Shown here piece after piece: positions 41,474 through 50,446 of a DNA stretch of 64,000 bases. The DNA is taken from assembly GCA_902613855.1 (NCBI GenBank), contig CACMIX010000001.1, positions 224,717 to 288,716 on the forward strand, read 5' to 3'. The notes below the pieces were generated by a model. The model did no database searches. It worked only from the letters and a program-made list of their open reading frames with translations, and was not told where the DNA came from. Numbering within the stretch: the first letter of the stretch is position 1; each line of letters begins with the position of its first letter. The DNA is from an uncultured Pelagibacteraceae bacterium. GTDB taxonomy: Bacteria; Pseudomonadota; Alphaproteobacteria; Pelagibacterales; Pelagibacteraceae. Position numbers and translations under genes: made by a program.

Positions 41474-42325
41474 ATGAATATATTTAAAAAAACTATTTTA
41501 ACAGTTCTTGCTTCTCTTTTTGTTATCGGAAATGTTTACGCTGACAAAATAAAAATAGGAACTGAAGGAGCTTACCCTCCATGGAATTCAAAAGATGCTT
41601 CAGGTAATCTTATTGGATTCGAAGTTGAGCTTGCACAAGAATTATGTGCAATCATGAAACATGAATGCACAATTGTTGAACAAGATTGGGATGGAATGAT
41701 CCCAGCTCTGTTGATGAGAAAGTTTGATGCAATCATGGCAGGAATGTCCATTACTGCTGAAAGACAAAAAACTATTACTTTTTCTCAAGGTTATGCAGAC
41801 GAAGTTGCATCTCTTGCAGTAATGAAGGGTTCAAGCTTAGTAGGCATGGATACTCCAGAAGGTATAAACTTATCTTTAGGTGGATCTGATGTTAAAAAAG
41901 CACTTAAAACTTTGACAGGTGCACTTGCTGGTAAAACAGTTTGCACACAAACTGGAACGATTCACCAAAACTTTTTAGAGTCAGGTGATGTAGGAAGTGT
42001 GAATGTTAGAACTTACAAAACACAAGACGAAGTCAATCTTGATCTAACTTCTGGTAGATGTGATGTTGCTTTAGCAGCAGCTGTCGCGTTTACAGACTAT
42101 GCTGACAAATCAGGTGAAGCAGTTACTCTAGTTGGCCCAACTTTTTCAGGTGGTGCATTTGGTAATGGTGTAGGTGTTGGAATTAGACAAGGTGGAGATG
42201 ATGCAATCGGAAAACGAGATGCAAAACTTCTAAAAGATTTCAATAAAGCAATTAATACAGCTAGAAAAAAAGGAATTATTAGCAAACTTGCTATTAAACA
42301 CTTTGGTTTTGACGCATCTATGTAA
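41474..42325 (+). CDS. Amino-acid ABC transporter substrate-binding protein (Lys/Arg/Orn/His type)
   Basis: The 283-residue protein has a signal peptide (cleaved near GNVYA-D) and the SBP family 3 pattern: IKIGTEGAYPPWNSKDASGNLIGFEVELAQEL, DWDGMIPALLMRKFDAIMAGMSIT near residue 70, GKTVCTQTGTIHQNFLE near 155 and VNLDLTSGRCDVALA near 190. The YPPWN and DWDGMIPALLxxKxD motifs are typical of ArgT/HisJ-type proteins. A good ribosome site (taaggagaaa) precedes the ATG. The two permease genes follow after a hairpin. Confidence 0.92.
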   Translation: MNIFKKTILTVLASLFVIGNVYADKIKIGTEGAYPPWNSKDASGNLIGFEVELAQELCAIMKHECTIVEQDWDGMIPALLMRKFDAIMAGMSITAERQKTITFSQGYADEVASLAVMKGSSLVGMDTPEGINLSLGGSDVKKALKTLTGALAGKTVCTQTGTIHQNFLESGDVGSVNVRTYKTQDEVNLDLTSGRCDVALAAAVAFTDYADKSGEAVTLVGPTFSGGAFGNGVGVGIRQGGDDAIGKRDAKLLKDFNKAINTARKKGIISKLAIKHFGFDASM

Positions 42326-42337
42326 TTAATTTAAGAT

Positions 42338-42364
42338 TTGGCGACTATAATATATAGTCGCCAA
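42338..42364 (+). terminator. Hairpin between the amino-acid SBP gene and its permeases
   Basis: A perfect 12-bp inverted repeat (TTGGCGACTATA at 42338-42349 and its complement at 42353-42364, three-base loop) lies 12 bases after the SBP stop and ends five bases before the permease start codon. It would cover the ribosome site of that gene, so it may reduce both transcription and translation downstream. Confidence 0.75.
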
Positions 42365-42369
42365 TCTAT

Positions 42370-43062
42370 ATGGAACTTCTCGCATTTGGTAAAACCGGTT
42401 GGGGTGATGAACTTTTCTATGCTACTCTGATGACTATAGCTGTCTCAGTTACAGCTATGTTTATTGGATTTTTTTTTGCTCTTATATTTACCCCTTTAAA
42501 GTTATCTAAATTTAAGTTTTTAAATTTTATTGGAAATTTTTACACAACAGTTATTCGCGGTGTTCCTGAACTTTTAGTTATTTATCTATTCTTTTTTGGA
42601 GGAAGTGGAGCGATTATGTACGTTGCTTCTATCTTTGGATATTTTGAATACATTGAAATTAATGCATTCATTACTGGATCTGTGGCAATTGGAATAATTT
42701 CAGGTGCCTATTCTACAGAAGTATTTAGAGGTGCAATTCAATCAATCGATAAAGGTCAATTTGAAGCTGCTAAGGTTCTGGGAATTAATAAATTTACTCA
42801 GTTTTATAAGATAATTTTACCTCAAATGTTAAGACTAGCCATTCCAAACTTAAGTAACGTTTGGCAAATTACTTTAAAAGATACGTCTTTAATTTCTGTG
42901 ACTGGACTTGTAGAAATTATGAGACAATCCTACATTGCAGCAGGCTCTACAAGGGATCCTTTGTTCTTTTATAGTTTTGCAGCAATTTTGTATCTGATGC
43001 TCACCTATATCAGTATGAAAATAATTAACAGATTAGAGATTAAATATAACAGGGGGTATTAA
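42370..43062 (+). CDS. Amino-acid ABC transporter permease (HisQ type)
   Basis: The 230-residue protein has five hydrophobic helices, the N-terminal TRxVPELLVIYLFFFGG-type segment (VIRGVPELLVIYLF) and the EAA loop GQFEAAKVLGINKFTQFYKIILPQMLRLAIPN. The PELLVIYL feature is characteristic of HisQ/ArtQ. It forms a heterodimeric channel with the next gene product. It overlaps that gene by one base. Its start codon lies just after a hairpin with no visible ribosome site. Confidence 0.93.
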   Translation: MELLAFGKTGWGDELFYATLMTIAVSVTAMFIGFFFALIFTPLKLSKFKFLNFIGNFYTTVIRGVPELLVIYLFFFGGSGAIMYVASIFGYFEYIEINAFITGSVAIGIISGAYSTEVFRGAIQSIDKGQFEAAKVLGINKFTQFYKIILPQMLRLAIPNLSNVWQITLKDTSLISVTGLVEIMRQSYIAAGSTRDPLFFYSFAAILYLMLTYISMKIINRLEIKYNRGY

Positions 43063-43739
43063 TGGATTTTGAATTAATGTTCACTAGTTTTCCCAAACTT
43101 TTAGGAGCAACCTTAGTAACTATAAAATTATTATCTGCATCATTATTCTTTGGATTAATCATTGGGCTTTTATTTGCAATCTTAAGATTAAATAAAAATA
43201 TTTTTGTAAATAAATTTGCTTATGGATATTCTTATTTGTTTAGAGGAACACCTTTATTAGTTCAAATTTTCATAATTTATTTTGGATTAGGACAAATCGA
43301 ATATTTAAGGTCAACATTTTTATGGGTAATTTTGAAAGAGCCGTATTGGTGTGCAATTATAGCTTTTACTTTAAATACTGGCGCCTACACTTCAGAAATA
43401 TTAAGATCAGCATTTCAGACAATAAAACCAGGAATAATTGAAGCTGGTAAAAGCCTTGGAATACCAAATAAAATTATTTTTTATAAAATACAAATTCCAA
43501 TTGCTATTAGACAATCTCTTCCAGCTTATGGAAATGAAATTATATTAATGATGAAGGGAACATCTCTAGCAAGTACAGTAACGTTAATGGACTTAACTGG
43601 TGTAGCAAAATATATAATATCAACAACATTTAAGCCAATAGAAGTATTTATTGTTGCTGGTGGAATATATTTATTTATGACTTTTATTATCCATAACTTT
43701 ATTAAATATTTAGAAAAAAAATATAGTTTTTCTCAATAA
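43062..43739 (+). CDS. Amino-acid ABC transporter permease (HisM type)
   Basis: The 225-residue five-helix protein has FRGTPLLVQIFIIYFGLGQ near residue 60 and the EAA loop PGIIEAGKSLGIPNKIIFYKIQIPIAIRQSLPAYGNE. It matches HisM/ArtM. No ATP-binding subunit follows; the next gene is a dioxygenase, so the ATPase must be encoded elsewhere. A ribosome site (aggggg) lies within the end of the previous gene. Confidence 0.93.
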   Translation: MDFELMFTSFPKLLGATLVTIKLLSASLFFGLIIGLLFAILRLNKNIFVNKFAYGYSYLFRGTPLLVQIFIIYFGLGQIEYLRSTFLWVILKEPYWCAIIAFTLNTGAYTSEILRSAFQTIKPGIIEAGKSLGIPNKIIFYKIQIPIAIRQSLPAYGNEIILMMKGTSLASTVTLMDLTGVAKYIISTTFKPIEVFIVAGGIYLFMTFIIHNFIKYLEKKYSFSQ

Positions 43740-43741
43740 CG

Positions 43742-44563
43742 ATGCTTAGTACAGATCAAATAAGTCATTATAGAAGTAAAGGATATCTCTCTCCGGTAAA
43801 TGCCTTAACCTCTAATGAAGCAAAAGAAATCAGAGAAGAAATTGAAAAAATTGAAAAAAAATGGCCAGGAGCATTGGATGGGATTAATCGTAATTACGTT
43901 CATTTAATTTCACCTAAATTAAATAAAGTTTGTTTAAATAAAAATATACTGGACGCTGTTGAGAGTATTATTGGTAAGAATATTCTTATTTGTGGAACTA
44001 CGCTTTTTATAAAAGAAAAAAATGAAAAAGGATTTGTGAGTTTTCATCAAGACGCCAAATATATAGGTTTGGAGCCTCATAATTGGGTTACAGTTTGGCT
44101 AGCAGTTACTGACTCCAATGAGAAAAATGGTTGTATGAGAATGTTGCCAAGTTCTCATAAAGACAATTTAAAATATCATGAACAAAAATTCGATAAAAAT
44201 AATTTATTAACACGTGGTCAAACAATAAAAAATATTTCTTTGAAAGAAACAGATCCTATAATTCTAAAAGCAGGAGAAATATCATTACACCACCCTTTGA
44301 TTGTTCATGGTTCAGGCCTAAACCATAGTGATGATCGAAGAATTGGATTTGTTATTCAAAGTTATATAGGTACCAATGTTAATCAGGTTATAGGTAAAAT
44401 GTATGTTCAAAAAGCAAGAGGTGAAGACAAGCATAATTATCATGAATATTCTAAAATACCCTCAACACTTATGGGTAAAAATGAAATTATTTCTCAGAAC
44501 AAAGCAAATAAAGAGTTATCAAAAATTTTTTATAATGGTTTAAATAAAAAAGGTAAATTTTAA
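43742..44563 (+). CDS. Phytanoyl-CoA dioxygenase (PhyH) family protein
   Basis: The 273-residue Fe(II)/2-oxoglutarate oxygenase has the metal-binding HxD in SFHQDAKYIGL (near residue 100), WVTVWLAVTDSNEKNGCMRMLPSSHK, the distal His in HHPLIVHGSGLN near 184 and the 2-oxoglutarate-binding Arg in DDRRIGF. PhyH enzymes hydroxylate small carboxylates, alkylphosphonates, ectoine and others. It begins three bases after the ABC permease gene. The substrate is unknown; an amino-acid derivative imported by that transporter is one possibility. Confidence 0.88.
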   Translation: MLSTDQISHYRSKGYLSPVNALTSNEAKEIREEIEKIEKKWPGALDGINRNYVHLISPKLNKVCLNKNILDAVESIIGKNILICGTTLFIKEKNEKGFVSFHQDAKYIGLEPHNWVTVWLAVTDSNEKNGCMRMLPSSHKDNLKYHEQKFDKNNLLTRGQTIKNISLKETDPIILKAGEISLHHPLIVHGSGLNHSDDRRIGFVIQSYIGTNVNQVIGKMYVQKARGEDKHNYHEYSKIPSTLMGKNEIISQNKANKELSKIFYNGLNKKGKF

Positions 44564-44572
44564 ATTAAAAGA

Positions 44573-44962
44573 TTAATAATTAGTATATTCTTTAATTTCT
44601 TTAATTTTTGAACCAGTAAGATTATTAATTTCTAATTTAATTTTAGCCCTTTCATCATTAAGAAAATGAACATCTCTTGAAAGGTTGATAAATTTTTCGG
44701 TAAAATCTTTGTCTTTTTCACACAGTCTTTTATCATCCTCTATTATCCATAATTTTGCATTAATTTTTTTTAATGTTTCAAAAAGTTCATTTAGCTTTTG
44801 GTCAGATTTAACATTTTTATTTAATTGATCTTTAAGAATTGAGTGTTCTTCGTTAATAAATTTTAATTTTTCAGTATCTTTAATTTTTTCTTGTTTAATT
44901 TCGAGGATAGAAATTTTGTCTAATAACTCACCAACGGACACTTCAACTAGAATTTTATTCAT
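44573..44962 (-). CDS. DUF6165 family coiled-coil protein
   Basis: The 129-residue protein begins ILVEVSVGELLDKISILEIKQEKI and is helical and highly charged throughout, with a conserved KLWIIEDDKRLCEKDKDF segment near residue 72. This matches the DUF6165 family, which I recall near lipopolysaccharide or tetratricopeptide-glycosyltransferase genes. Here it is beside two glycosyltransferase genes. It has no signal peptide and no known activity. Confidence 0.75.
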   Translation of the reverse strand: MNKILVEVSVGELLDKISILEIKQEKIKDTEKLKFINEEHSILKDQLNKNVKSDQKLNELFETLKKINAKLWIIEDDKRLCEKDKDFTEKFINLSRDVHFLNDERAKIKLEINNLTGSKIKEIKEYTNY

Positions 44963-44994
44963 AAAAAAATATACTATGTTAAGTTGTTATAAAT

Positions 44995-45936
44995 ATGTCT
45001 AATATTTTAATCATTAAACATGGGTCATTGGGTGATATAGCGCAAGCATGTGGAGCAATTCAAGATATTTCTGAAAATCATAAGGATGATGAAGTGCATT
45101 TATTAACAACAAGACCATTTTTTGATTTATTTAAAAAAAATCCCTATGTTTCTAATGTGATTTTAGATAAGCGATTATCAAGATTTAACCTAATCTATTT
45201 GTATTCATTGATGAAAAATATTAAGAAATTTAAATTCACCAAAATTTATGATCTTCAAAATTCTAGCAGAACATCTTTTTATAAAAAAATATTATTTTCC
45301 AAGGCAACAAAAGAAGTGTGGTCATCCACTGAAACCACATTACCAGAAGGTACTACAAAACAAGATTTTGATAAAGACTCAGTATTATCTAGATTTAATC
45401 ATCAATTAAAAAGTTCTGGAATTAAAACTAATCATACTTTAGCCCCTGATTTCTCATGGAGCACATCAGATATTTCTCAAATAAAAAATCACTATGAATT
45501 AGAAAAATATATTGTTCTCTTTCCTTTCTGCTCTCCCCATCTAACATCAAAGAAATGGCCTTATTATAATGATTTAATTTCTTTGATTAATGAAAAATTA
45601 GAAAATAAATCTAAAGTAGTTATAGCACCTGGACCAGATGAAATTAAAGAGTCAGCAAGTATAAATGCAATTTGCATATTGGATAACGGTAAAGCTTTAG
45701 ATATTTCTCAGTTAGCAGCATTGATAAAAGATAGTTCATTTGTTGTTGCAAATGATACTGGACCTGCTCATATGACAGCTCATTTAGGATCAAAAGGAAT
45801 TACTTTATTTGGTGCACACACAACAGCACATAAAGTAAGTATAGAGAGAGAAAATTTTAAAGCCATTCAAGTAAGTGATCTTTCAAAACTTTCAGCAAAT
45901 AAAGTATTTGAAAACATTTTATTGTATTTAGATTAG
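44995..45936 (+). CDS. Glycosyltransferase family 9 (heptosyltransferase-like)
   Basis: The 313-residue protein starts ILIIKHGSLGDIAQACGAIQDI, the GT9 N-terminal acceptor loop, and has LFPFCSPHLTSKKWPYYNDL mid-protein and the donor-binding VVANDTGPAHMTAHLGSKGITLFG near residue 250, where DTGPxH contacts the nucleotide-heptose. It is probably a cytoplasmic-face enzyme adding heptose to lipopolysaccharide core. Its stop TAG shares four bases with the convergent GT4 gene. The exact sugar linkage is unknown. Confidence 0.9.
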   Translation: MSNILIIKHGSLGDIAQACGAIQDISENHKDDEVHLLTTRPFFDLFKKNPYVSNVILDKRLSRFNLIYLYSLMKNIKKFKFTKIYDLQNSSRTSFYKKILFSKATKEVWSSTETTLPEGTTKQDFDKDSVLSRFNHQLKSSGIKTNHTLAPDFSWSTSDISQIKNHYELEKYIVLFPFCSPHLTSKKWPYYNDLISLINEKLENKSKVVIAPGPDEIKESASINAICILDNGKALDISQLAALIKDSSFVVANDTGPAHMTAHLGSKGITLFGAHTTAHKVSIERENFKAIQVSDLSKLSANKVFENILLYLD

Positions 45937-47015
45937 TTAAGAATTTTTTTATAGTCTTCAATAATTTTAGACCATTGGAATTTAGTTACAAATTCTTTTG
46001 CATTTTTTCCAAACTCTAAATATTTCTTATTTTCCAAAATTGAATTTGTAGATGAATAAACATCATCTAAATTATTCCCATCACAAATTAAACCTGTTTT
46101 TTGATGATCTATTGCATCAGATGCACCGCCATCTTTGCCTCCTATCGATGGTATCCCATATTGAGCTGCCTCAATGTAAGCAATACCAAATCCTTCAACA
46201 GATGTTTTGTGTATTATTGATGGCATCACAAATACATTAGATTTTGTAATTAAAGCATTTTTTAAATCATTACTTATGTCTTTAAAAAACATTACTTGAC
46301 CTTCTAAATCTAATTCTTTTACAAGATTTTTAATATTATCTTCCTCTTCGCCATAACCAACACATATATAAACAATATCAGGATAAATTTGTTTTAAATT
46401 TCTAAGAGCCATTATTATTTTTTCATGGTTTTTTCTTTTGTCAAACCTTGAAACAGTAATTAATCTTGGTGTTTTTACTTTTAACAAACTCTCAACTTTA
46501 TCCATAGTTTTTTTGTCTAATTCTTTAGCAGGATCTACTCCAGGGTTGATTACAACAACTCTATTTTCATTAACACCACAGTCAATTGCTAAATTTTTTG
46601 TAAATTGTGAATTGGCAATTACTCTCTCAACATTATTCAAAACATTTAAAACTCTTTTATTTAAACTTGAGCCTTTTGGATGATTTATTTCTTTACTATG
46701 AATTAGGCAGTATTTCTTTTCAGATGATTTAATTAGCTCTAAACTCTTCCAATGATCAGCAATAATTCCTTGTATTTTGTTATCTTTAATAAATTCATCT
46801 ATTAATTGAGCTTTTCTGTATTTTCTTAAAAGTTTAATTCCTCCAACTCTTTCAATTGAAAAAGATGCTTGTTCATCAAATTCTTTATGAGCTTCACTAT
46901 AATCTGCAAAAACTTTAATCATAAAGTTTTTCGATAATTCTCTTGAAAGACCCCACATTAAACTTTGCATTCCACCAAGCTCTGGTGGAAAAGATCTAGT
47001 AACAACTAAATACAT
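45933..47015 (-). CDS. Glycosyltransferase family 4 protein
   Basis: The 360-residue protein has a GT-B layout with LVVTRSFPPELGGMQSLMWGL at the N-terminus, NPGVDPAKELDKK and LITVSRFDKRKNHEKIIMAL mid-protein, and the EGFGIAYIEAAQYGIPSIGGKDGGASD donor-binding region near residue 270 with the E-x7-E motif. It would transfer a sugar from a nucleotide sugar to a lipid or polysaccharide acceptor, together with the GT9 enzyme in surface glycan synthesis. The start overlaps the redoxin gene's stop by one base. Confidence 0.9.
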   Translation of the reverse strand: MYLVVTRSFPPELGGMQSLMWGLSRELSKNFMIKVFADYSEAHKEFDEQASFSIERVGGIKLLRKYRKAQLIDEFIKDNKIQGIIADHWKSLELIKSSEKKYCLIHSKEINHPKGSSLNKRVLNVLNNVERVIANSQFTKNLAIDCGVNENRVVVINPGVDPAKELDKKTMDKVESLLKVKTPRLITVSRFDKRKNHEKIIMALRNLKQIYPDIVYICVGYGEEEDNIKNLVKELDLEGQVMFFKDISNDLKNALITKSNVFVMPSIIHKTSVEGFGIAYIEAAQYGIPSIGGKDGGASDAIDHQKTGLICDGNNLDDVYSSTNSILENKKYLEFGKNAKEFVTKFQWSKIIEDYKKILN

Positions 47016-47569
47016 TAATCATATTTCCATTTAATGCCACATCCAGCACTTGGAATTTGTTCTTTTGGACCTTTACCTGTTTTAGCTATTTGTTTCATTG
47101 CTTGAAATAGATCACTTTCTCCACTTCTAACTGGAATAAGTTTTTTTAATTCTCTCATTCGACCTCTGTATTGAAGGTCTAAATTTTTATTGTATCCAAA
47201 GAAATCAGGAGTACATACAGCGTCATATGCTTTAGCAACTTCTTGTGTTTCATCAGCCAAATATGGAAAATTAAAATTATTTTGATTTGCAAATTTAATC
47301 ATATTTTCAAATGAGTCTTCAGGATAATTAACGGCATCATTTGAACAAATCGCAACAGAGTTTATACCTAATTTTTTTAAATTATTGCAGTCTTCAACTA
47401 TATCTTTTGTAACTGCTTTGACATAGGGACAATGGTTACAAATAAACATTATTAAAGTTCCATTTTCTCCTTTAATATCATCAAGCTTAAGAATTTTTTC
47501 ATCAGTTGATTTTAATTCAAATGGAACAGCTTTTTTACCAAAATCACATATTGGAGTTTGTATTGGCAT
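47015..47569 (-). CDS. Redoxin / thiol peroxidase-like thioredoxin-fold protein
   Basis: The 184-residue protein has a thioredoxin fold of the AhpC/TSA type with FICNHCPYVKAVTKDI near residue 45, where a CxxC-like C-N-H-C pair replaces the usual peroxidase Cys environment, and the later AKAYDAVCTPDFFGYN. This is the NHCPYVKA group of uncharacterised redoxins. It is probably a cytoplasmic thiol-disulfide or peroxide-handling protein. It reads divergently from the carbonic anhydrase-like gene with a 20-base gap. Confidence 0.85.
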   Translation of the reverse strand: MPIQTPICDFGKKAVPFELKSTDEKILKLDDIKGENGTLIMFICNHCPYVKAVTKDIVEDCNNLKKLGINSVAICSNDAVNYPEDSFENMIKFANQNNFNFPYLADETQEVAKAYDAVCTPDFFGYNKNLDLQYRGRMRELKKLIPVRSGESDLFQAMKQIAKTGKGPKEQIPSAGCGIKWKYD

Positions 47570-47589
47570 AATGTAATAATATATAAATT

Positions 47590-48102
47590 ATGTTTTACGA
47601 TTTAAAAGATAAAAAACCAAAAAACTCTGGCGAAAATTGGGTAGCACCAAATGCAACTATAATAGGCGATGTTACATTAGAGAAAAATACAAGTATTTGG
47701 TTTAATGCAGTTTTAAGAGGAGATGTTGAAAACATATTTATTGGAGAGGGGTCAAATGTTCAAGATGGAAGTGTTTTACATACAGATCCAGGTTGCCCGT
47801 TAAAAGTAGGAAAAGAAGTAACCATAGGCCATATGGTCATGCTTCATGGATGTACTATTGGTGATAATAGTTTGATTGGTATTGGTGCTGTTATTCTTAA
47901 CAACGCTAAAATTGGAAAAAACTGCATCATTGGTGCTAAAGCTTTAATAACAGAAAATAAGGAAATACCTGACAACTCATTAGTAGTTGGTTCACCTGGT
48001 AAAGTTATAAGAGAAATAACTGAGGACGAAAAAAAAGCTATAGTTGAAAATACAAAGCATTACCAGGATAACTGGAAGAAATATTCAAAATCTATATTTT
48101 AA
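47590..48102 (+). CDS. Gamma carbonic anhydrase family protein
   Basis: The 170-residue left-handed beta-helix protein has hexapeptide repeats through residues 20-125, including SIWFNAVLRGDVENIFIG and metal-ligand histidines in VLHTDPG and TIGHMVMLHGCTIG. The C-terminal helix is GKVIREITEDEKKAI. YrdA/CaiE-type gamma-CA proteins bind zinc or iron and may hydrate CO2 or serve as acyl-transfer scaffolds. It is followed after 5 bases by a tautomerase gene. Confidence 0.9.
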   Translation: MFYDLKDKKPKNSGENWVAPNATIIGDVTLEKNTSIWFNAVLRGDVENIFIGEGSNVQDGSVLHTDPGCPLKVGKEVTIGHMVMLHGCTIGDNSLIGIGAVILNNAKIGKNCIIGAKALITENKEIPDNSLVVGSPGKVIREITEDEKKAIVENTKHYQDNWKKYSKSIF

Positions 48103-48107
48103 TTTTT

Positions 48108-48548
48108 ATGCCAACTTATACCGTCACTAATTCAAATTTTAATTTAAGTTCTAAACAGCAAAAAAATTTAGCAGAAGGAATTACTAAGGTTCACAATGTT
48201 GTAACGGGTGCAAATACTTATTTTGCTCAAGTAATATTTAATAAAACAAAAAAAAATAATCATTTCATGGGAGGCAAAAAAGTCAAAGAGCCTTCAATAT
48301 ATTTACTGGGTCAAATTAGAGCTGGCAGACCAAAAAAAATAAAGGATAAATTAATTTCTGATCTAAGAGATATTATAATTAAAAATTCTAAATTAGATGA
48401 AACACAAGTTTGGGTTTATATTATTGATCTACCTCCATCTCAAATGATCGAGTACGGAGAAGTATTACCTGAGTCAGGAAAAGAAAAAGTATGGTTTTCT
48501 AAACTGTCTAAAAAATTAAAAAAAAAATTGTCCAAAATAGGTAATTAA
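48108..48548 (+). CDS. Tautomerase (4-oxalocrotonate tautomerase-like) family protein
   Basis: The 146-residue protein starts MPTYTVTNSNFNLS with the N-terminal proline Pro2 that serves as catalytic base in the tautomerase superfamily, and continues QKNLAEGITKVHNVVTGANTYFAQVIFNK, then ILLGQIRAGRPKK-like segment and WVYIIDLPPSQMIEYGEVLP. The length and PPSQM resemble the cis-CaaD/tautomerase_3 group. The C-terminal 20 residues are almost all Lys and hydrophobic. Substrate unknown. Confidence 0.82.
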   Translation: MPTYTVTNSNFNLSSKQQKNLAEGITKVHNVVTGANTYFAQVIFNKTKKNNHFMGGKKVKEPSIYLLGQIRAGRPKKIKDKLISDLRDIIIKNSKLDETQVWVYIIDLPPSQMIEYGEVLPESGKEKVWFSKLSKKLKKKLSKIGN

Positions 48549-48661
48549 AAATTAAATAATTTTTTCATTATTTAACAAGCAAATTAATACAACTAATAAT
48601 TGAAGACGCAATTGTTTTGTTTACAAGACCTTTTAATAGGTTTTAAATTTCAATTATATAA

Positions 48662-48847
48662 ATGGTAAACAAGCTAAAAAAACCGAAAAAAAAAAAGAAA
48701 TTAGTCAAAACTTCTAGAAAAATAAAAATTAAAAAAAAGGTTAAGACTAAAAAAGTTAGGACAAAAAAGTCTGCGACCAAGAAACCTTTAAATAAATCTA
48801 GAAGATCTAATAGCATCAAAAAAAATAAAAAAAGAGGAGAGAAAAAA
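48662..48847 (+). other. Lysine-rich 62-codon stretch, in frame with the aldehyde dehydrogenase
   Basis: From an ATG at 48662, 62 codons (28 Lys, 5 Arg, one acidic residue) read without stop into the aldehyde dehydrogenase. The pattern KKPKKKKK...[12 protein letters not shown] resembles the C-terminal tail of histone H1-like or nucleoid proteins. It may be a basic N-terminal extension of the enzyme or a leader reading frame, because an internal ATG with its own ribosome site follows. Confidence 0.45.
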
Positions 48848-50392
48848 ATGAGTGCAGAAGCATTAAAGGTGTCATCAGCTCTAGACACATCTCATTTAAA
48901 AGTAGAATTTCCATATAAAGCAAAATATGGAAACTTTATAAATGGGAAATTTGTAGAGCCTTTATCGGGTAAATATTTTGATAATCCAAGCCCAATATCA
49001 AATGAAATTATCTGTTCAGTTGCGAGATCAAATGAAAAAGATGTTGAAGCAGCATTAGATGCAGCTCATGCAGCTTTTCCAGAGTGGGGAAAAACAGATA
49101 TTACGACAAGATCAATCATTCTTAACAAAATAGCAGATGTTCTTGAGCAAAATAAAGACATGCTTGCAGTTGCTGAGTGTTTAGATAACGGTAAACCAAT
49201 TAGAGAATGTATGGCTGCAGACATAGCTTTAGTGATTGATCACTGGAGATATTTTGCTGGAGTAATTAGAGCAGAAGAAGGTTCTGTTGCTGAAATAAGT
49301 AACTCACAATACTCTTACAACATCCCTGAGCCTTTAGGAGTTGTAGCTCAAATAGTTCCGTGGAACTTCCCATTATTAATGGCTACATGGAAATTAGCAC
49401 CAGCTTTAGCTGCAGGAAATTGTTCAGTTCTAAAACCAGCAGAACAAACACCAGCATCAATTATGGTTATGATGGAATTAATTGGAGATTTACTACCTCC
49501 AGGAGTTGTAAACATTGTTAGTGGTTTTGGTTTAGAAGCAGGAAAACCTTTAGCTTCATCTAAAAGAGTTGCTAAAGTTGCATTTACTGGTGAAACTACA
49601 ACCGGGAGATTGATCATGCAGTATGCTGCACAAAACATTATTCCAATTACACTTGAGTTAGGTGGAAAATCTCCTAACATTTTCTTTGAGGACATCATGG
49701 ATAAAGATGATGATTTCTTAGATAAGTGTGTTGAAGGTTTTGTAATGTTCAACTTAAACCAGGGTGAGGTTTGTACTTGTCCAAGTAGAGCATTAGTCCA
49801 AGAATCTATTTATGATAAATTCATGGAAAAATGTATTGCTAGAACTAAAGCTGTTATCCAAGATAATCCATTGAAAATGGAGACTATGATTGGTGCGCAA
49901 GCTTCAGTTGAGCAAATGGAGAAGATTAAATCTTATCTAGATCTTGGTAAAAAAGAAGGTGCTAAAGTTCTTGCTGGAGGTGAAGTTGGAAAACTTAATA
50001 GTGGATTGGAAAAAGGAAATTATATCCAACCAACTATTTTTGAAACCAATAACAAATCTCGTATTTCACAAGAAGAAATCTTTGGACCAGTAGTATCTGT
50101 AATTAAATTTAAAGACGAAGCAGAAGCATTAGAAATTGCTAATGATACTCTTTATGGTTTAGGTGCAGGTGTTTGGACTAGAAATGGAAATATTGCTTAC
50201 AGAATGGGTAGAGCAATACAAGCAGGAATAGTATGGACGAATTGTTATCATGCTTATCCAGCTCACTCTCCATTTGGTGGTTACAAACAATCAGGTGTGG
50301 GTAGAGAAACTCACAAAATGATGCTTGATCACTACAGACAGAATAAGAACTTACATGTTTCTTATGCTGAGAAGAAATTAGGCTTCTTTTAA
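48848..50392 (+). CDS. NAD-dependent aldehyde dehydrogenase, AldB/ExaC type
   Basis: I chose the ATG at 48848, preceded by AGAGGAGAG, giving a 514-residue protein of normal length; the frame is also open upstream to 48662. It has [22 protein letters not shown] near residue 165, the GETTTGRL loop, the catalytic Glu in [12 protein letters not shown], and the catalytic Cys in [19 protein letters not shown] near 312. The last motif is typical of acetaldehyde dehydrogenases of the AldB/ExaC/AcoD type. The adjacent DUF779 gene is the usual partner of this group. Confidence 0.92.
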   Translation: MSAEALKVSSALDTSHLKVEFPYKAKYGNFINGKFVEPLSGKYFDNPSPISNEIICSVARSNEKDVEAALDAAHAAFPEWGKTDITTRSIILNKIADVLEQNKDMLAVAECLDNGKPIRECMAADIALVIDHWRYFAGVIRAEEGSVAEISNSQYSYNIPEPLGVVAQIVPWNFPLLMATWKLAPALAAGNCSVLKPAEQTPASIMVMMELIGDLLPPGVVNIVSGFGLEAGKPLASSKRVAKVAFTGETTTGRLIMQYAAQNIIPITLELGGKSPNIFFEDIMDKDDDFLDKCVEGFVMFNLNQGEVCTCPSRALVQESIYDKFMEKCIARTKAVIQDNPLKMETMIGAQASVEQMEKIKSYLDLGKKEGAKVLAGGEVGKLNSGLEKGNYIQPTIFETNNKSRISQEEIFGPVVSVIKFKDEAEALEIANDTLYGLGAGVWTRNGNIAYRMGRAIQAGIVWTNCYHAYPAHSPFGGYKQSGVGRETHKMMLDHYRQNKNLHVSYAEKKLGFF

Positions 50393-50410
50393 TAAATAAT
50401 AATATATACT

Positions 50411-50435
50411 GGCCCATGATTCTAAATCATGGGCC
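50411..50435 (+). terminator. Hairpin between the aldehyde dehydrogenase and DUF779 genes
   Basis: A perfect 10-bp inverted repeat GGCCCATGAT / ATCATGGGCC with a five-base loop lies 18 bases after the aldehyde dehydrogenase stop. It contains the ATG at 50429, so translation of the next gene more likely starts at 50447. It is probably a partial terminator that lowers downstream expression. Confidence 0.7.
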
Positions 50436-50446
50436 GTAGTTTAAAA

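Noticed and set aside
48643..48888. Leftward frame rich in Phe and Leu opposite the lysine-rich stretch
   Set aside because: It is the complement of AAA-rich codons and is explained by composition alone.
50429..50446. Earlier ATG for the DUF779 gene
   Set aside because: It lies inside the arm of a perfect 10-bp hairpin, so the ATG at 50447 is more likely.
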